The notes under the pieces are model-generated. The model was not told the DNA's origin and searched no databases. It saw only the letters and a program-made list of their open reading frames with translations. 64,000 bases of DNA, taken from assembly GCF_008370325.1 (NCBI RefSeq), contig NZ_VNIP01000010.1, forward strand, positions 248,001 through 312,000, in the 5' to 3' direction. Both the position numbers and the translations under genes were made by a program. This DNA is from Martinezella tropici. GTDB lineage: Bacteria > Pseudomonadota > Alphaproteobacteria > Rhizobiales > Rhizobiaceae. Positions 39,183 through 47,745 of this stretch are shown piece by piece; the first letter of the stretch is position 1; each line of letters opens with the position of its first letter.

Positions 39183-39455
39183 AATTGCCCTCCTGTCCCT
39201 GAACACAACAGGACGCAGGGGCCTCGTTTCCCGGCGTTGCCATGCCCAAAGATACTCAGTTTGGTGTCCGCATTCTCACCAAACTTTCTACATTGTGAAT
39301 TAACATGACTTACCTGCACTTTCAATCCGGATGAATGGAAGTTCTCGGGAAAGGAGAACTTTCTGAAAAGCAAGGCTTACCGGAAGCAATGACTGCATGA
39401 AGGACAGGATGGAAATCTGCGCTTAGATCCGTCGCGCACGCGCCTGAATACAGGC

Positions 39456-40388
39456 CTAGAAAACGGTTTTCTTAATATTCCAGCGATCGTGATACCAGAG
39501 CCATTGTTCGGGATTTTCCCTTACCCAGCTCTCCACCTTGTCGTTCAGCATCTGCGCCGTCGCTGTTAGATCGAGGCTGCCCGCCTCGTTGCGCGGCATC
39601 TCAAGCTTCGGCTCGATTTCCAGCCGGTAGCGATTGCCGGGCAGCCGGATGCAGCGAGCCGGATAGACCTCGCAATTGAACTGGCGCACAAGTTTCGGCA
39701 AAAGCGGATTCGTCTTCACGTCCCGGCCGAAGAACCGGGTCTTCAAGCCCTTGCGAAATTTCTGATCGACCAGTACGCCGACACCGCGACCCGCCTCCAA
39801 TTCCCTCGCAAGGCTGAAGGATGATCCGGCGTGAGACGGCACAAGACTGCCCATGCGTTTGGCGCGGAAGTCGAAGACTTTCTTCGCGACATAGGGGTTG
39901 TTCGGCGGACGGAACAATACGGTCACCGTCAGGCCGAAAGCGGCGCCGGCGACCGGCAGCAGCTCGAAATTGCCGGTGTGCCCGGTAAAGACGATGAACG
40001 GTCGCGGATTGTCCCTGAGATCGAGGAAAATCGGAATGCCCGAAACTTCGATCCGCCCGGGCTTGTCGCTATGGGGATCGAAGTCGAACAGCCGGTCGAG
40101 AAAGACATATTCGGCTGCAAGCCGGCCCATATTCCCCCAGCTTGCGCGTGCGATCTCCTCGATTTCCGCCTCGCTCTTTTCCGGAAAGGCATTGCGCAGA
40201 TTGGTCAGCATCAGCTGATGCCGGCGCATTCGCGGGCCGATCTTGCGGGTCAGCCGATCGGCAAAATTTATGCCCGCATCCGCCGGAAACATCTTCAGGA
40301 AATTGAGGAATCCGAAAATGACCTGCGCCACCAGCCACTGCTGGAAATTTCTGAGCGCCAGGACGATCCGGGTGATGAAAAGCTTCAC
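39456..40388 (-). CDS. lpxXL: LpxXL, very-long-chain acyltransferase for lipid A
   Basis: 310 residues of the LpxL/HtrB family, anchored by an N-terminal hydrophobic segment. The HX4E catalytic motif is His137-Glu142 (GHTGNFE). LpxXL moves 27-hydroxyoctacosanoate from AcpXL to lipid A in rhizobia. It is the last gene of the acpXL cluster, and its start lies 5 nt after the adh2XL stop. A standard lauroyl transferase is the alternative, but the cluster settles the assignment. Confidence 0.93.
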   Translation of the reverse strand: MKLFITRIVLALRNFQQWLVAQVIFGFLNFLKMFPADAGINFADRLTRKIGPRMRRHQLMLTNLRNAFPEKSEAEIEEIARASWGNMGRLAAEYVFLDRLFDFDPHSDKPGRIEVSGIPIFLDLRDNPRPFIVFTGHTGNFELLPVAGAAFGLTVTVLFRPPNNPYVAKKVFDFRAKRMGSLVPSHAGSSFSLARELEAGRGVGVLVDQKFRKGLKTRFFGRDVKTNPLLPKLVRQFNCEVYPARCIRLPGNRYRLEIEPKLEMPRNEAGSLDLTATAQMLNDKVESWVRENPEQWLWYHDRWNIKKTVF

Positions 40389-40393
40389 GCGGC

Positions 40394-41422
40394 TCAGTCC
40401 ATCTTCAGGATGATCTTACCGAAGATCTGGCGCGATTCCATCCGCTCCAGCGCCCGGTCGATGTCACCGAAGCTCACTTCGGTATCGATGACAGGATGAA
40501 CGAGGCCGCGTGCCATCTTCTGCATGGCATTGGCCATGTTCTCCATACGGCAACCGAAGGAGCCGAGCAGCTTCAATTGCTGCTGAAACAGCATCATCAG
40601 ATTGATATCGGTCGAAACGCCCGAGGTCGAGCCGCAGGTCACGAGACGGCCACCGCGCTTCATGCAGAGCATGGAGCCGGCCCAGGTATCCTTGCCGACA
40701 TGTTCGAAGACCACGTCGACACCCTTCTTCTTCGTCAGCTTGCGCACGACGCCCTCGAAGCGGTCGGTGCGGTAGTTGATGACGTGATCGGCGCCCAGCG
40801 CCTTCGCCTTCTCGATCTTGTCGTCGGAACCGACCGTGGTGATCACGGTACAGCCGATCTTCTTGGCAAGCTGGATAGCGGCAGTGCCGATACCCGAGCC
40901 GCCCGCGTGAACGAGGATCGTCTCGCCCGGTTCGAGCTTGGCATTGTCGAAGAGCATATGCTCGACGGTGCCGAAGGTTACAGGAGCAAGGGCCGCGCCG
41001 ATCGCATCGACGCCGGGAGGCGCCGGAACAAGCAGGCGAGCCGGAAGATTGACCTTCTCCTGAGCGAAACCATCAAGGTGGAAGCCGTGCACGCCGCTGA
41101 CATGTTCGCAGAGATTGTCGCGGCCTTCGCGGCAATGGCGGCACAGGCCGCAGGTCTGCGCGCCGTAGATCGATACGAGCTGCCCAGGCAGGACGTTGGC
41201 AACGCCCGGCCCGATCGCTTCGACGACGCCCGCGGCCTCAGCGCCGATGACCAGCGGCATCTTGCGCTTGGCGAATGCCATGCCGCGCCAGCCCCAGACG
41301 TCGATATGGTTGAGCGCGACGGCCTTAACACGCAGGGTCACCTCACCCGCGCCCGGCGCATCCGGCTCCGGCAGATCGGTGATCTCGAGTTTGCGGTCGT
41401 CGATCAGTTGCAAAGCACGCAT
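40394..41422 (-). CDS. adh2XL: Adh2XL, zinc-type MDR dehydrogenase of the acpXL cluster
   Basis: 342 residues of the medium-chain dehydrogenase/quinone reductase family. Seen: the GHE-like region with GAEAAGVVEAIGPGV, a structural-zinc Cys group CGLCRHCREGRDNLCEH at about residues 95-111, and the NADPH-binding GGSGIGTAAIQLAKK near 165-180. Its role in making the C28 fatty acid is unsettled; a reductase step such as enoyl or hydroxy reduction is plausible. It is in the conserved rhizobial order acpXL-fabZXL-fabF2XL-fabF1XL-adh2XL-lpxXL. Confidence 0.9.
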   Translation of the reverse strand: MRALQLIDDRKLEITDLPEPDAPGAGEVTLRVKAVALNHIDVWGWRGMAFAKRKMPLVIGAEAAGVVEAIGPGVANVLPGQLVSIYGAQTCGLCRHCREGRDNLCEHVSGVHGFHLDGFAQEKVNLPARLLVPAPPGVDAIGAALAPVTFGTVEHMLFDNAKLEPGETILVHAGGSGIGTAAIQLAKKIGCTVITTVGSDDKIEKAKALGADHVINYRTDRFEGVVRKLTKKKGVDVVFEHVGKDTWAGSMLCMKRGGRLVTCGSTSGVSTDINLMMLFQQQLKLLGSFGCRMENMANAMQKMARGLVHPVIDTEVSFGDIDRALERMESRQIFGKIILKMD

Positions 41423-41476
41423 GGCAAAGTCCCTCGCCCCTTGGGCGCAGTTGTATTCTGTTTTTCAGACGTCCGA

Positions 41477-42757
41477 TTAAGCCGGTTCAAGCGCCATGAC
41501 AAGGCTGGCATTCTGGCCGCCGAACCCGAAAGAGTTCGAAAGGACGGCGTTCACCTGCTTTTCACGCTTCTTGTTCGGCACCACGTCGAGGATGATCGAC
41601 GGATCCGGATTGTTGTAGTTGATGGTCGGCGGCAGCGTGCCGGTGAGCATGGTCTGCAGCGAGAACACCGCCTCGACCGCGCCCGCAGCCGTCAGCGTAT
41701 GGCCGATCATCGATTTGTTCGACGAAACCGGAATGGTCGGAAGCCGCTCGCCGAAGACGGCGGACATGGCACCATATTCCATCTTGTCGTTCTCCGGCGT
41801 CGAAGTGCCGTGAGCGTTGATGTAGCCGATATCGGCCTCTTCCATGCCAGCATCCGCAAGCGCGGCGCGGATCGTCGCGATCGCAGGGCCGCCATCGGGC
41901 GAAGAGCGCGTGCGATGGAAGGAGTCGGCCTTGTCGCCGGCGCCCTTCATGATACCGAGGATCTTCGCGCCGCGCGCAACCGCTGCTTCCAGCGATTCCA
42001 GCACCAGCGTCGCCGCTCCTTCGGCAATGACGAAGCCGTCGCGGTCCTTGCTGAAGGGCTTGGAGGCTTTGGTCGGCGGATCGTTCTGGGTCGACAAGGC
42101 CGACAGCAGCGAGAAGCGGATCAGCGCTTCGGCGCTGAGCGAGCCATCGGTTGCGACCGTGAGCGCCCGCGTCGTGCGGCCCTGGCGGATCGCCTCGATG
42201 CCGAGCTGGATCGCCGTCACGCCCGATGCACAGGCCGTCGACAGCGTCACCGGCAGCCCGCGCGTGCCGAAGCGATCGGCAAGGCGTTCGGAAATGGCGC
42301 CGAAAAGTGCCGCTTCATGGAAGGCAGGATCCGGACGCTCGCGCATGGCGGCGAGGAAGCGCTCATAGGCGTCACCCTGATGATCGGCCGGCGGTGAGCG
42401 GTCGGCGAGCTCGAAACGCGCGCTCCATTCCGGCTCGATCGGTGGCGCGGCCAGGAAGAGCGGTGCGTCGAAATCGCCCGAAATGCCGGCCTGCGCCAAA
42501 GCTTCGATGGTCGTTTCGCGGGCGAAGGCGTAGGAACGCTCGACGGCGTTCGGCGCCGGAATGTCGATGAAATCCACCGTGCCGGCGATACGCGTCGAAA
42601 GCCCGTCGGTCGGGAAGCGCGTAATGCCGTGAATGCCTGATGTGCCGGACGAAAGCGCGTTCCAGTTATCCTGCAGGCCCTGCCCCAGCGACGTGATGAT
42701 TCCCATGCCGGTGACGGCGACGATCGGACGTCCGAGATGATCCTTGTAAGCGGTCAT
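41477..42757 (-). CDS. fabF1XL: FabF1XL, active beta-ketoacyl-ACP synthase of C28 pathway
   Basis: 426 residues from the ATG at 42757 (GAGGAGCAGGAT upstream). A type II condensing enzyme with the full triad: Cys176 in STACAS, His316 in NAHGTSTP, and His353 in NKSMIGHTLTAAG with Lys348. It elongates the acyl chain on AcpXL. The upstream gene fabF2XL ends 11 nt away and lacks these residues, so the two may form a heterodimer, with this protein as the catalytic half. Confidence 0.93.
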   Translation of the reverse strand: MTAYKDHLGRPIVAVTGMGIITSLGQGLQDNWNALSSGTSGIHGITRFPTDGLSTRIAGTVDFIDIPAPNAVERSYAFARETTIEALAQAGISGDFDAPLFLAAPPIEPEWSARFELADRSPPADHQGDAYERFLAAMRERPDPAFHEAALFGAISERLADRFGTRGLPVTLSTACASGVTAIQLGIEAIRQGRTTRALTVATDGSLSAEALIRFSLLSALSTQNDPPTKASKPFSKDRDGFVIAEGAATLVLESLEAAVARGAKILGIMKGAGDKADSFHRTRSSPDGGPAIATIRAALADAGMEEADIGYINAHGTSTPENDKMEYGAMSAVFGERLPTIPVSSNKSMIGHTLTAAGAVEAVFSLQTMLTGTLPPTINYNNPDPSIILDVVPNKKREKQVNAVLSNSFGFGGQNASLVMALEPA

Positions 42758-42767
42758 ATCCTGCTCC

Positions 42768-43973
42768 TCACGCTTCAGCGGAAAGTACGGCGATGCCTTC
42801 ACCGCGCGAATGCCCAACGGTCGTCACCACGGCCTTGCGCGCACCCGTCGCCATCGGCTTTTCGTGCCCGGCATCGAAGGGCGGCACCTTGGCCTGGCTG
42901 GCGACAGCAAGTGCCGCGAAGGCGAGCCCAAGCGGGAACTGGCTTTCCAGCCCGTGTCCGGAAATACCGGAATAGGCGCGGATGGCCGCGCCCGGAAGCT
43001 GCGCCTCGAGCACCGTCTTTTCGCGCTGGGCCAGATCGGGGATTGCCGTCGTCCCGGAAAAGACGACCGTCGCATCGCCAGACGCCTGCTTGGCCGCCGG
43101 TGCGAGCAAGCGCTCCAGCCGCGCTTCGAACTTGCCCTCGTCGCGACGACCACGATCACCCTCGACCGCATCGATGGTCGCATAAATATGCGCGCCGCGG
43201 CCTTCGGCATGGGCACGCGATTCAAGAACGAGGAAGGCGCTCAGCGATCCCATGATCATGCCGCCGTCTTCCGGCTTGCGCGACCAGACGGGATGCCAGT
43301 CACCCCGAGCATGGGCATTGATCGCCTCGATCAGCAGGATCATGTCCAGGCGCTCCGCTGAAAAGGCGCCCCCCACCAGAGCATGGCTCGATTCGCCCGA
43401 CTTGATGCGATGAAAAGCGGTTTCGACGGCGGAAATACCGGCAGCTTCCTCACCCATGAAGGTGCGCGACGAGCCCGTGACCTTGTGGACGATCGAGATA
43501 TTGCCTGCAAGCAGGTTGGAAAGCTGCGCCAGGAACAAAGTCGGCCGCAGTTCTGTGGTCAGTTTCTCGTTTAGAAGCAATTCGCGATCGTTGCGCTTCA
43601 GGCCTTCGTTGACGATCAACGTATCGACATTGGTGTCGCGCTCGCCACCGCCGGCTGCAACGATCATGTCCATGGTGCCGCAGGCTTCCAGATCATCCTT
43701 GAAGCCGGCATCATCAAGAGCAAGACCGGCGGTGAAGACGCCGATGCGCTGCCAGTTTTCCATCTGGCGCTGATCGCCCCGCTTGGGGATCTGCTGGGAC
43801 CAGTCGATTTCAGGCAGCGGATGCACGGGATAGGGCTTGAACTTCTCGGTTTCGACGATGGTCGCCGGCGCCTTGTCGGCCTTCAAAAGGGCGATATGCG
43901 CGTCCTTGCCGACACCCTGACAGGTAACGACGCCGATACCCGTGATCACCACATCATTCTGAGCCTTGCTCAT
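42768..43973 (-). CDS. fabF2XL: FabF2XL, ketosynthase homologue lacking catalytic Cys and His
   Basis: 401 residues with the thiolase fold of ketosynthases (VVITGIGVVTCQG at the start, VGGAFSAE and GGMIMGSLSAFLVLES in the middle). The nucleophile-elbow region that should read TACA/SxG is GSSRTFMGEEAAG at about residues 167-179, with no Cys. The first catalytic His region reads FSGTTAIPD. It cannot condense by the normal mechanism and resembles the chain-length factor (KS-beta) of type II polyketide synthases. It lies between fabZXL and fabF1XL. The protein is usually just annotated as FabF. Confidence 0.9.
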   Translation of the reverse strand: MSKAQNDVVITGIGVVTCQGVGKDAHIALLKADKAPATIVETEKFKPYPVHPLPEIDWSQQIPKRGDQRQMENWQRIGVFTAGLALDDAGFKDDLEACGTMDMIVAAGGGERDTNVDTLIVNEGLKRNDRELLLNEKLTTELRPTLFLAQLSNLLAGNISIVHKVTGSSRTFMGEEAAGISAVETAFHRIKSGESSHALVGGAFSAERLDMILLIEAINAHARGDWHPVWSRKPEDGGMIMGSLSAFLVLESRAHAEGRGAHIYATIDAVEGDRGRRDEGKFEARLERLLAPAAKQASGDATVVFSGTTAIPDLAQREKTVLEAQLPGAAIRAYSGISGHGLESQFPLGLAFAALAVASQAKVPPFDAGHEKPMATGARKAVVTTVGHSRGEGIAVLSAEA

Positions 43974-44019
43974 TCATCAATCCTCTTCGAATGCGGCGGT
44001 GCCGAACAAGCCCGCAGCA

Positions 44020-44493
44020 TCAACCGTTGGCGGCGATGGCGTCGAGAAGCCCGACTTCGCCTGCCCGCTTGCGCACGATATCGCCTAGCGGCAACTCATT
44101 AAACGGCATGGTCCGCAGCTTCAACTGCGCATCGCAGACCTTCTTTCCGGCGATGGTGATGCGCGCCTTGGTGACGGCGAAACCCGAACCGTCATGCTCA
44201 AGTTCGGCTTCGATATCAAGTTTCGCTTCCGGCTCCACGAAGGTCCGCATCTTGGCGCCGTCGACCGACATCAGGAATGGCATATAGGCGAATTTCGTCG
44301 CGGCAAGCACGAGCATGCCGGAGGCCTGCGCCATTGTTTCGATCAGCAGAACACCCGGGACGAGCGGCATGCCCGGGAAATGGCCTTCGAAAACCGGGCT
44401 TTTCGCCGGAACGACGGAATGCGCCTTCAACAGACCCTTGGACAGATCGACGGATTCGATCCTGTCGATCATCTGGAAATATTCCAGCAGCAT
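44020..44493 (-). CDS. fabZXL: FabZXL, 3-hydroxyacyl-ACP dehydratase of C28 pathway
   Basis: 157 residues from the ATG at 44493, with GGAGG 5 nt upstream (a TTG just before is in frame). Hotdog fold with the FabZ motif GHFPGMPLVPGVLLIE: catalytic His38 and Glu52. It dehydrates 3-hydroxyacyl chains on AcpXL during elongation. A terminator-like hairpin lies between acpXL and this gene. Confidence 0.93.
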   Translation of the reverse strand: MLLEYFQMIDRIESVDLSKGLLKAHSVVPAKSPVFEGHFPGMPLVPGVLLIETMAQASGMLVLAATKFAYMPFLMSVDGAKMRTFVEPEAKLDIEAELEHDGSGFAVTKARITIAGKKVCDAQLKLRTMPFNELPLGDIVRKRAGEVGLLDAIAANG

Positions 44494-44548
44494 CAACGCC
44501 TCCGCTCCAACCCGATAACGCAGGATGCGCCGGGCCGGGACATGCTAT

Positions 44549-44593
44549 TTAAGAATGAAACCGCCCGGCCGCCATATTCAGGGCGGCTGGGCG
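44549..44593 (-). terminator. Intercistronic terminator or attenuator after acpXL
   Basis: On the minus strand a 12-bp stem (arms 44582-44593 and 44562-44573, one mismatch, 8-nt loop) is followed by GTTTCATTCTT, 23 nt after the acpXL stop. It would allow much more acpXL than downstream mRNA, which fits the high demand for an acyl carrier. Confidence 0.6.
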
Positions 44594-44615
44594 TCAAAAA
44601 ATGCAAGGATGTTGC

Positions 44616-44894
44616 TCAGCCCTTGGCGGCGCGCAATTCATCGATCTTGGCGCAGAGATTCTTCAGCACGAAATACTCTTCGGTCGAGACCTTGCCTTCG
44701 TTGACTTCCTGCGTCCACTTCTCGAGCGGGATCTTGATGCCGAACTCCTTATCGATAGCGAAGACGATATCCAGGAAGTCCAGGCTGTCGATACCGAGGT
44801 CGTCGATCGTATGGCTATCCGGGGTGATCGTGTCACGATCGATTTCGCTGGTTTCAGCGATGATGTCGGCAACTTTGTCAAATGTAGCAGTCAC
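44616..44894 (-). CDS. acpXL: AcpXL, specialised acyl carrier protein for C28 fatty acid
   Basis: 92 residues with a GTG start and AGAGG 8 nt upstream. The phosphopantetheine site is Ser37 in GIDSLDFLD. It is longer than AcpP (about 78) and has an extra C-terminal helix (LCAKIDELRAAKG), as is typical of rhizobial AcpXL. It carries the growing 27-hydroxyoctacosanoate chain for LpxXL, and is the first gene of the cluster. Confidence 0.95.
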   Translation of the reverse strand: MTATFDKVADIIAETSEIDRDTITPDSHTIDDLGIDSLDFLDIVFAIDKEFGIKIPLEKWTQEVNEGKVSTEEYFVLKNLCAKIDELRAAKG

Positions 44895-44926
44895 TGCCCA
44901 TACCTCTTGAAATAATAATTCACCCC

Positions 44927-44955
44927 CTCATAGGGAAATCCATATCAAAAGCCAA
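44927..44955 (-). promoter_or_regulatory. Candidate acpXL promoter
   Basis: Minus strand TTGGCT, 17-nt spacer, TATGAG, placing a start about 25 nt before the GTG codon. Four of six positions match at each hexamer. No other candidate is better in the 216-nt gap 44895-45110, which otherwise holds nothing I can identify. Confidence 0.35.
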
Positions 44956-45110
44956 TGGTTTCCACCAGAAACTCCGGCAATTTGGCGAAGCACTGTTGCG
45001 CAAACAGCAAAGTGACAATCGCGTCACAATTGCGGGATCAAGGGCGGCATGCGCGCAAGATGCGGCAGCATTGCGGCCACACCGAAGCGAAAGGCTTGCA
45101 CGTTACGGCG

Positions 45111-45539
45111 CTAGTCGCTGATCACGATACGGGTATTGTGAAGCCCCGCATCCGATGTCATCGCGAAGAAGGTGGCGGCGTTGCGCGTATCGAGCCGCAC
45201 GCAACCATGCGATGCCGGCCGGCCAAGCCGCCTCACCTCGTAAGTACCGTGAATGGCATAGCCGCCGTTGAAGAACACGGCATAGGGCATCGGCGCATCG
45301 TCATATTTTTTCGAGCGGTGATCCCTGGACAGCCATTTGGCGGTGTAGGAGCCGACAGGCGTGACATAGCCCGTGCGAGCCGTCGATACGCGCCAGCGAT
45401 ATTTAAAAGCCCCGTCCTCGGAAACGGTCATTGTTTGCGATCGAAGATCGACCACTGCAAGAACAGTTCCGGCATGAGCCGAAATGGCATGAAACTGCAT
45501 GAACAGACATGCCGTTGCTACGAATGCGACACGCTTCAT
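45111..45539 (-). CDS. Periplasmic L,D-transpeptidase (YkuD)
   Basis: 142 residues. A signal peptide (cleaved after AHA, residue 23) precedes a single YkuD domain with the catalytic motif: His97 in IHGTY, then SHGCVRL with His111 and Cys113. Such enzymes form 3-3 peptidoglycan cross-links or attach lipoproteins and outer-membrane proteins to the wall. There is no LysM or other wall-binding domain. It is among the smallest members and stands alone. Confidence 0.92.
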   Translation of the reverse strand: MKRVAFVATACLFMQFHAISAHAGTVLAVVDLRSQTMTVSEDGAFKYRWRVSTARTGYVTPVGSYTAKWLSRDHRSKKYDDAPMPYAVFFNGGYAIHGTYEVRRLGRPASHGCVRLDTRNAATFFAMTSDAGLHNTRIVISD

Positions 45540-45658
45540 CTTGTCCCCTCCGACTGTTTGCTTCCTTCCGGAGCAATTCAGACGATGGGAGAGTCTATCG
45601 CTATGCTAATTATACCAAATTAATACATATAGTGAGCGATTGCTTAATTTAGGGGCGC

Positions 45659-46639
45659 TCACAGCAGCAGCAGAAATCCCAAAAAGGCGAGAAACGTCAG
45701 CATCGAGCATGCGGAATAGAAGATGGAAATACCGGCTTCGATATCGCTGACGGTAGCGGTGTCGCGGCCGGAGCCGTTGATCATCGGTTCACGCACGAGT
45801 TCCCCGCCATAGATTCGCGGACCGGCAAGCTGGATATCGAGCGCGCCTGCCATGGCCGCCTCCGGCCTGCCGGAATTGGGAGAACGGTGCAGCCCGCCAT
45901 CCCGGACCGCGATGCGGATCGCGTTTCCAAGCGCGGAGATCCCCCGCTTGGCCAAGGCTCCGGCGGCAATCAGCAGAATGGAGAGCCGTGCAGCCGGCCA
46001 GTTGGCAATATCGTCCAGGCGCGCGGCGGCGCGACCGAAATCTATATAGGTCTCGGACTTATGGCCGATCATCGAATCGGCGGTATTGAGCATCTTGTAG
46101 AAGAACAGCCCCGGCAGGCCGAAAACGCCATACCAAAGGGCCGGGGCAACGACGCCGTCGGAAAAGTTCTCGGCGAGACTTTCGATGGCCGCGCGGCAGA
46201 TCGCGGGCTCGTCCAGTGTCTCGGGATCGCGGCCGACGATGCGCGATACGGCGAGCCGACCGCCCTGCAGACCGTCCGCACGCAACGCTCGTGATACCTC
46301 GCCGACATGATCGGCAAGGCTTTTCTGCGCCAGGAAAACCGCCGCGAGTATCGCTTCGGCCAATATGCCGAGCCAGCCGAAGAAGGCGAAAAATCCGTGA
46401 ACGGCCCAGCCGGCGATGACGGCTCCCATGAGCAGCGCGATGATCGACATGATCCCGTTGCGGCGGCGGAGCACGCCGGGCAGATGCTTTGCATTGAACC
46501 GGCCATCGAAATATGAAATCGCCCTGCCGAACAGCACGACCGGATGCGGAAAGCGCTCCCACAACCAGTGGGGATCGCCGACGATGCGGTCGAGCAGCAA
46601 CGCAAGGACCAGAATGAGCAAATGTTCGTCGGCGGTCAT
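45659..46639 (-). CDS. cobD: CobD (CbiB), adenosylcobinamide-phosphate synthase
   Basis: 326 residues of membrane protein with five or more hydrophobic segments. Joins (R)-1-amino-2-propanol phosphate to adenosylcobyric acid. Seen: LDRIVGDPHWLWERFPHPV at the N-terminus, the SLAENFSDGVVAPALWYG signature near residue 155, and the late GRPEAAMAGALDIQL motif. The Thr-P decarboxylase that makes the aminopropanol phosphate (cobC) is the next gene upstream, separated by a palindromic repeat. Confidence 0.95.
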   Translation of the reverse strand: MTADEHLLILVLALLLDRIVGDPHWLWERFPHPVVLFGRAISYFDGRFNAKHLPGVLRRRNGIMSIIALLMGAVIAGWAVHGFFAFFGWLGILAEAILAAVFLAQKSLADHVGEVSRALRADGLQGGRLAVSRIVGRDPETLDEPAICRAAIESLAENFSDGVVAPALWYGVFGLPGLFFYKMLNTADSMIGHKSETYIDFGRAAARLDDIANWPAARLSILLIAAGALAKRGISALGNAIRIAVRDGGLHRSPNSGRPEAAMAGALDIQLAGPRIYGGELVREPMINGSGRDTATVSDIEAGISIFYSACSMLTFLAFLGFLLLL

Positions 46640-46653
46640 GTCGAATAATCCTC

Positions 46654-46703
46654 TAGAGCATGATGCCGAAAAGTGTTTGAGCGGTTTTCGGCATCATGCT
46701 CTA
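46654..46703. repeat. Perfect palindromic intergenic repeat
   Basis: 19-bp perfect arms TAGAGCATGATGCCGAAAA with a 12-nt loop, between cobC and cobD. This is a typical rhizobial intergenic palindrome. It could form a hairpin in the cobC-cobD mRNA and act as a partial terminator. Confidence 0.85.
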
Positions 46704-46714
46704 CTTCTTTGATT

Positions 46715-46767
46715 CTAGAGCGGATTCAGATTTTAGGTCGAACAGACCTAAAATCATCCGACTCTAG
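46715..46767. repeat. Palindromic repeat overlapping the cobC 3' end
   Basis: An imperfect palindrome with arms CTAGAGCGGATTCAGATTTTAGGTC (written here as 46715-46739) and its complement, loop of 5 nt. The cobC stop is at 46726, so the element supplies roughly the last 13 codons of cobC and its stop. Confidence 0.75.
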
Positions 46768-47745
46768 TGCCCCGGCGAGTCTTTGATCCGCTTCCTCATC
46801 CGGCGAAAGCCCGAAGCGCAGCCAATTGCGCGCATAATCGAACTTGCGAACCAGAATATGGCGGCGGCAGAGATGGGTATATATGCCCTCGGCGCGGTCG
46901 TCTGCAACCAGTGCAAATAGGGCGGTGCCTCCGGCGACATGTAGCCTCGAGCGACGAAGAACCGCCTCAAGAGCCGCGTGCCGCTCAAGAATACGATTGC
47001 GGATGGCGCTTGTGTCGCCATCCATGAGGGACGCCGCGATCGAAAGCGCCGGTCCGGAAACAGCCCACGGACCAAGCCAATCCTCGAAGCGATCCAAGAT
47101 GGAGACCTCGGCAATCACGAAGCCGAGTCGCAGGCCGGCCAGGCCGAAAAACTTTCCAAAGGAGCGGAAGATAATAAGATTCGGCATCGAGGCGGCAAAA
47201 GGCGCCAAGCTTGCCGCCGGTTCGATATCGCCGAAAGCCTCATCGACCAGAAGAATGCCGTCGTGCTGGCGCTGCCTTTCATGCAGATCCCGCAACTGCT
47301 CGACGGACAGCGTCCGCCCATCGGGATTGTTGGGATTGACGGCAACGACGAGCCTGTCATCGACGGTGAGCTCGGCAATCGTCGAAACCAGGCGAACCCG
47401 CAGGCCCGCGAGCGTGAAGGCGCGCGCATATTCGCCATAGGTCGGAGAGAGGATCGCAACGCTGCCGCCGGGCACGAGCCTCGGAAGCAATTGAATGACC
47501 GACTGCGTGCCTGGAACCGGCAAGGGCAGGATATCGCCGCTGCGATAATAGCTCCTCGCCGCCTCTCGCGCTCGCTCCTGCAAGTGCTGATCCGGCAGCC
47601 GGTGCCATGCTGTGACGGGAATTTCGGGCAGCGGCACGGGATTGGGGTTGATGCCCGTTGACAGGTCCAGCCAATCCTCCGGACGTCCGCCATATTGGCG
47701 CGCCGCCGCGGTGACGCCGCCGCCATGAATAATCCTGCTCGTCAT
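46726..47745 (-). CDS. cobC: CobC, L-threonine-O-3-phosphate decarboxylase
   Basis: 339-residue PLP enzyme of the histidinol-phosphate aminotransferase fold. It decarboxylates threonine phosphate to (R)-1-aminopropan-2-yl phosphate, the linker of the nucleotide loop. Schiff-base Lys198 is in SFGKFFGLAG, and the PNNPDGR and DEAFGDIEP motifs are complete. Its ATG overlaps the cobB stop as ATGA. The last 13 residues (ending RSVRPKI) are encoded by a palindromic repeat. This is CobC in the P. denitrificans scheme (CobD in Salmonella). Confidence 0.93.
   Translation of the reverse strand: MTSRIIHGGGVTAAARQYGGRPEDWLDLSTGINPNPVPLPEIPVTAWHRLPDQHLQERAREAARSYYRSGDILPLPVPGTQSVIQLLPRLVPGGSVAILSPTYGEYARAFTLAGLRVRLVSTIAELTVDDRLVVAVNPNNPDGRTLSVEQLRDLHERQRQHDGILLVDEAFGDIEPAASLAPFAASMPNLIIFRSFGKFFGLAGLRLGFVIAEVSILDRFEDWLGPWAVSGPALSIAASLMDGDTSAIRNRILERHAALEAVLRRSRLHVAGGTALFALVADDRAEGIYTHLCRRHILVRKFDYARNWLRFGLSPDEEADQRLAGALESDDFRSVRPKI

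Noticed and set aside
40496..42397. 633-residue plus-strand frame across adh2XL and fabF1XL
   Set aside because: It is antisense to two well-supported genes with intact motifs. Its Arg/Asp/Gly-rich composition is that of a high-GC shadow frame, and no domain is seen.
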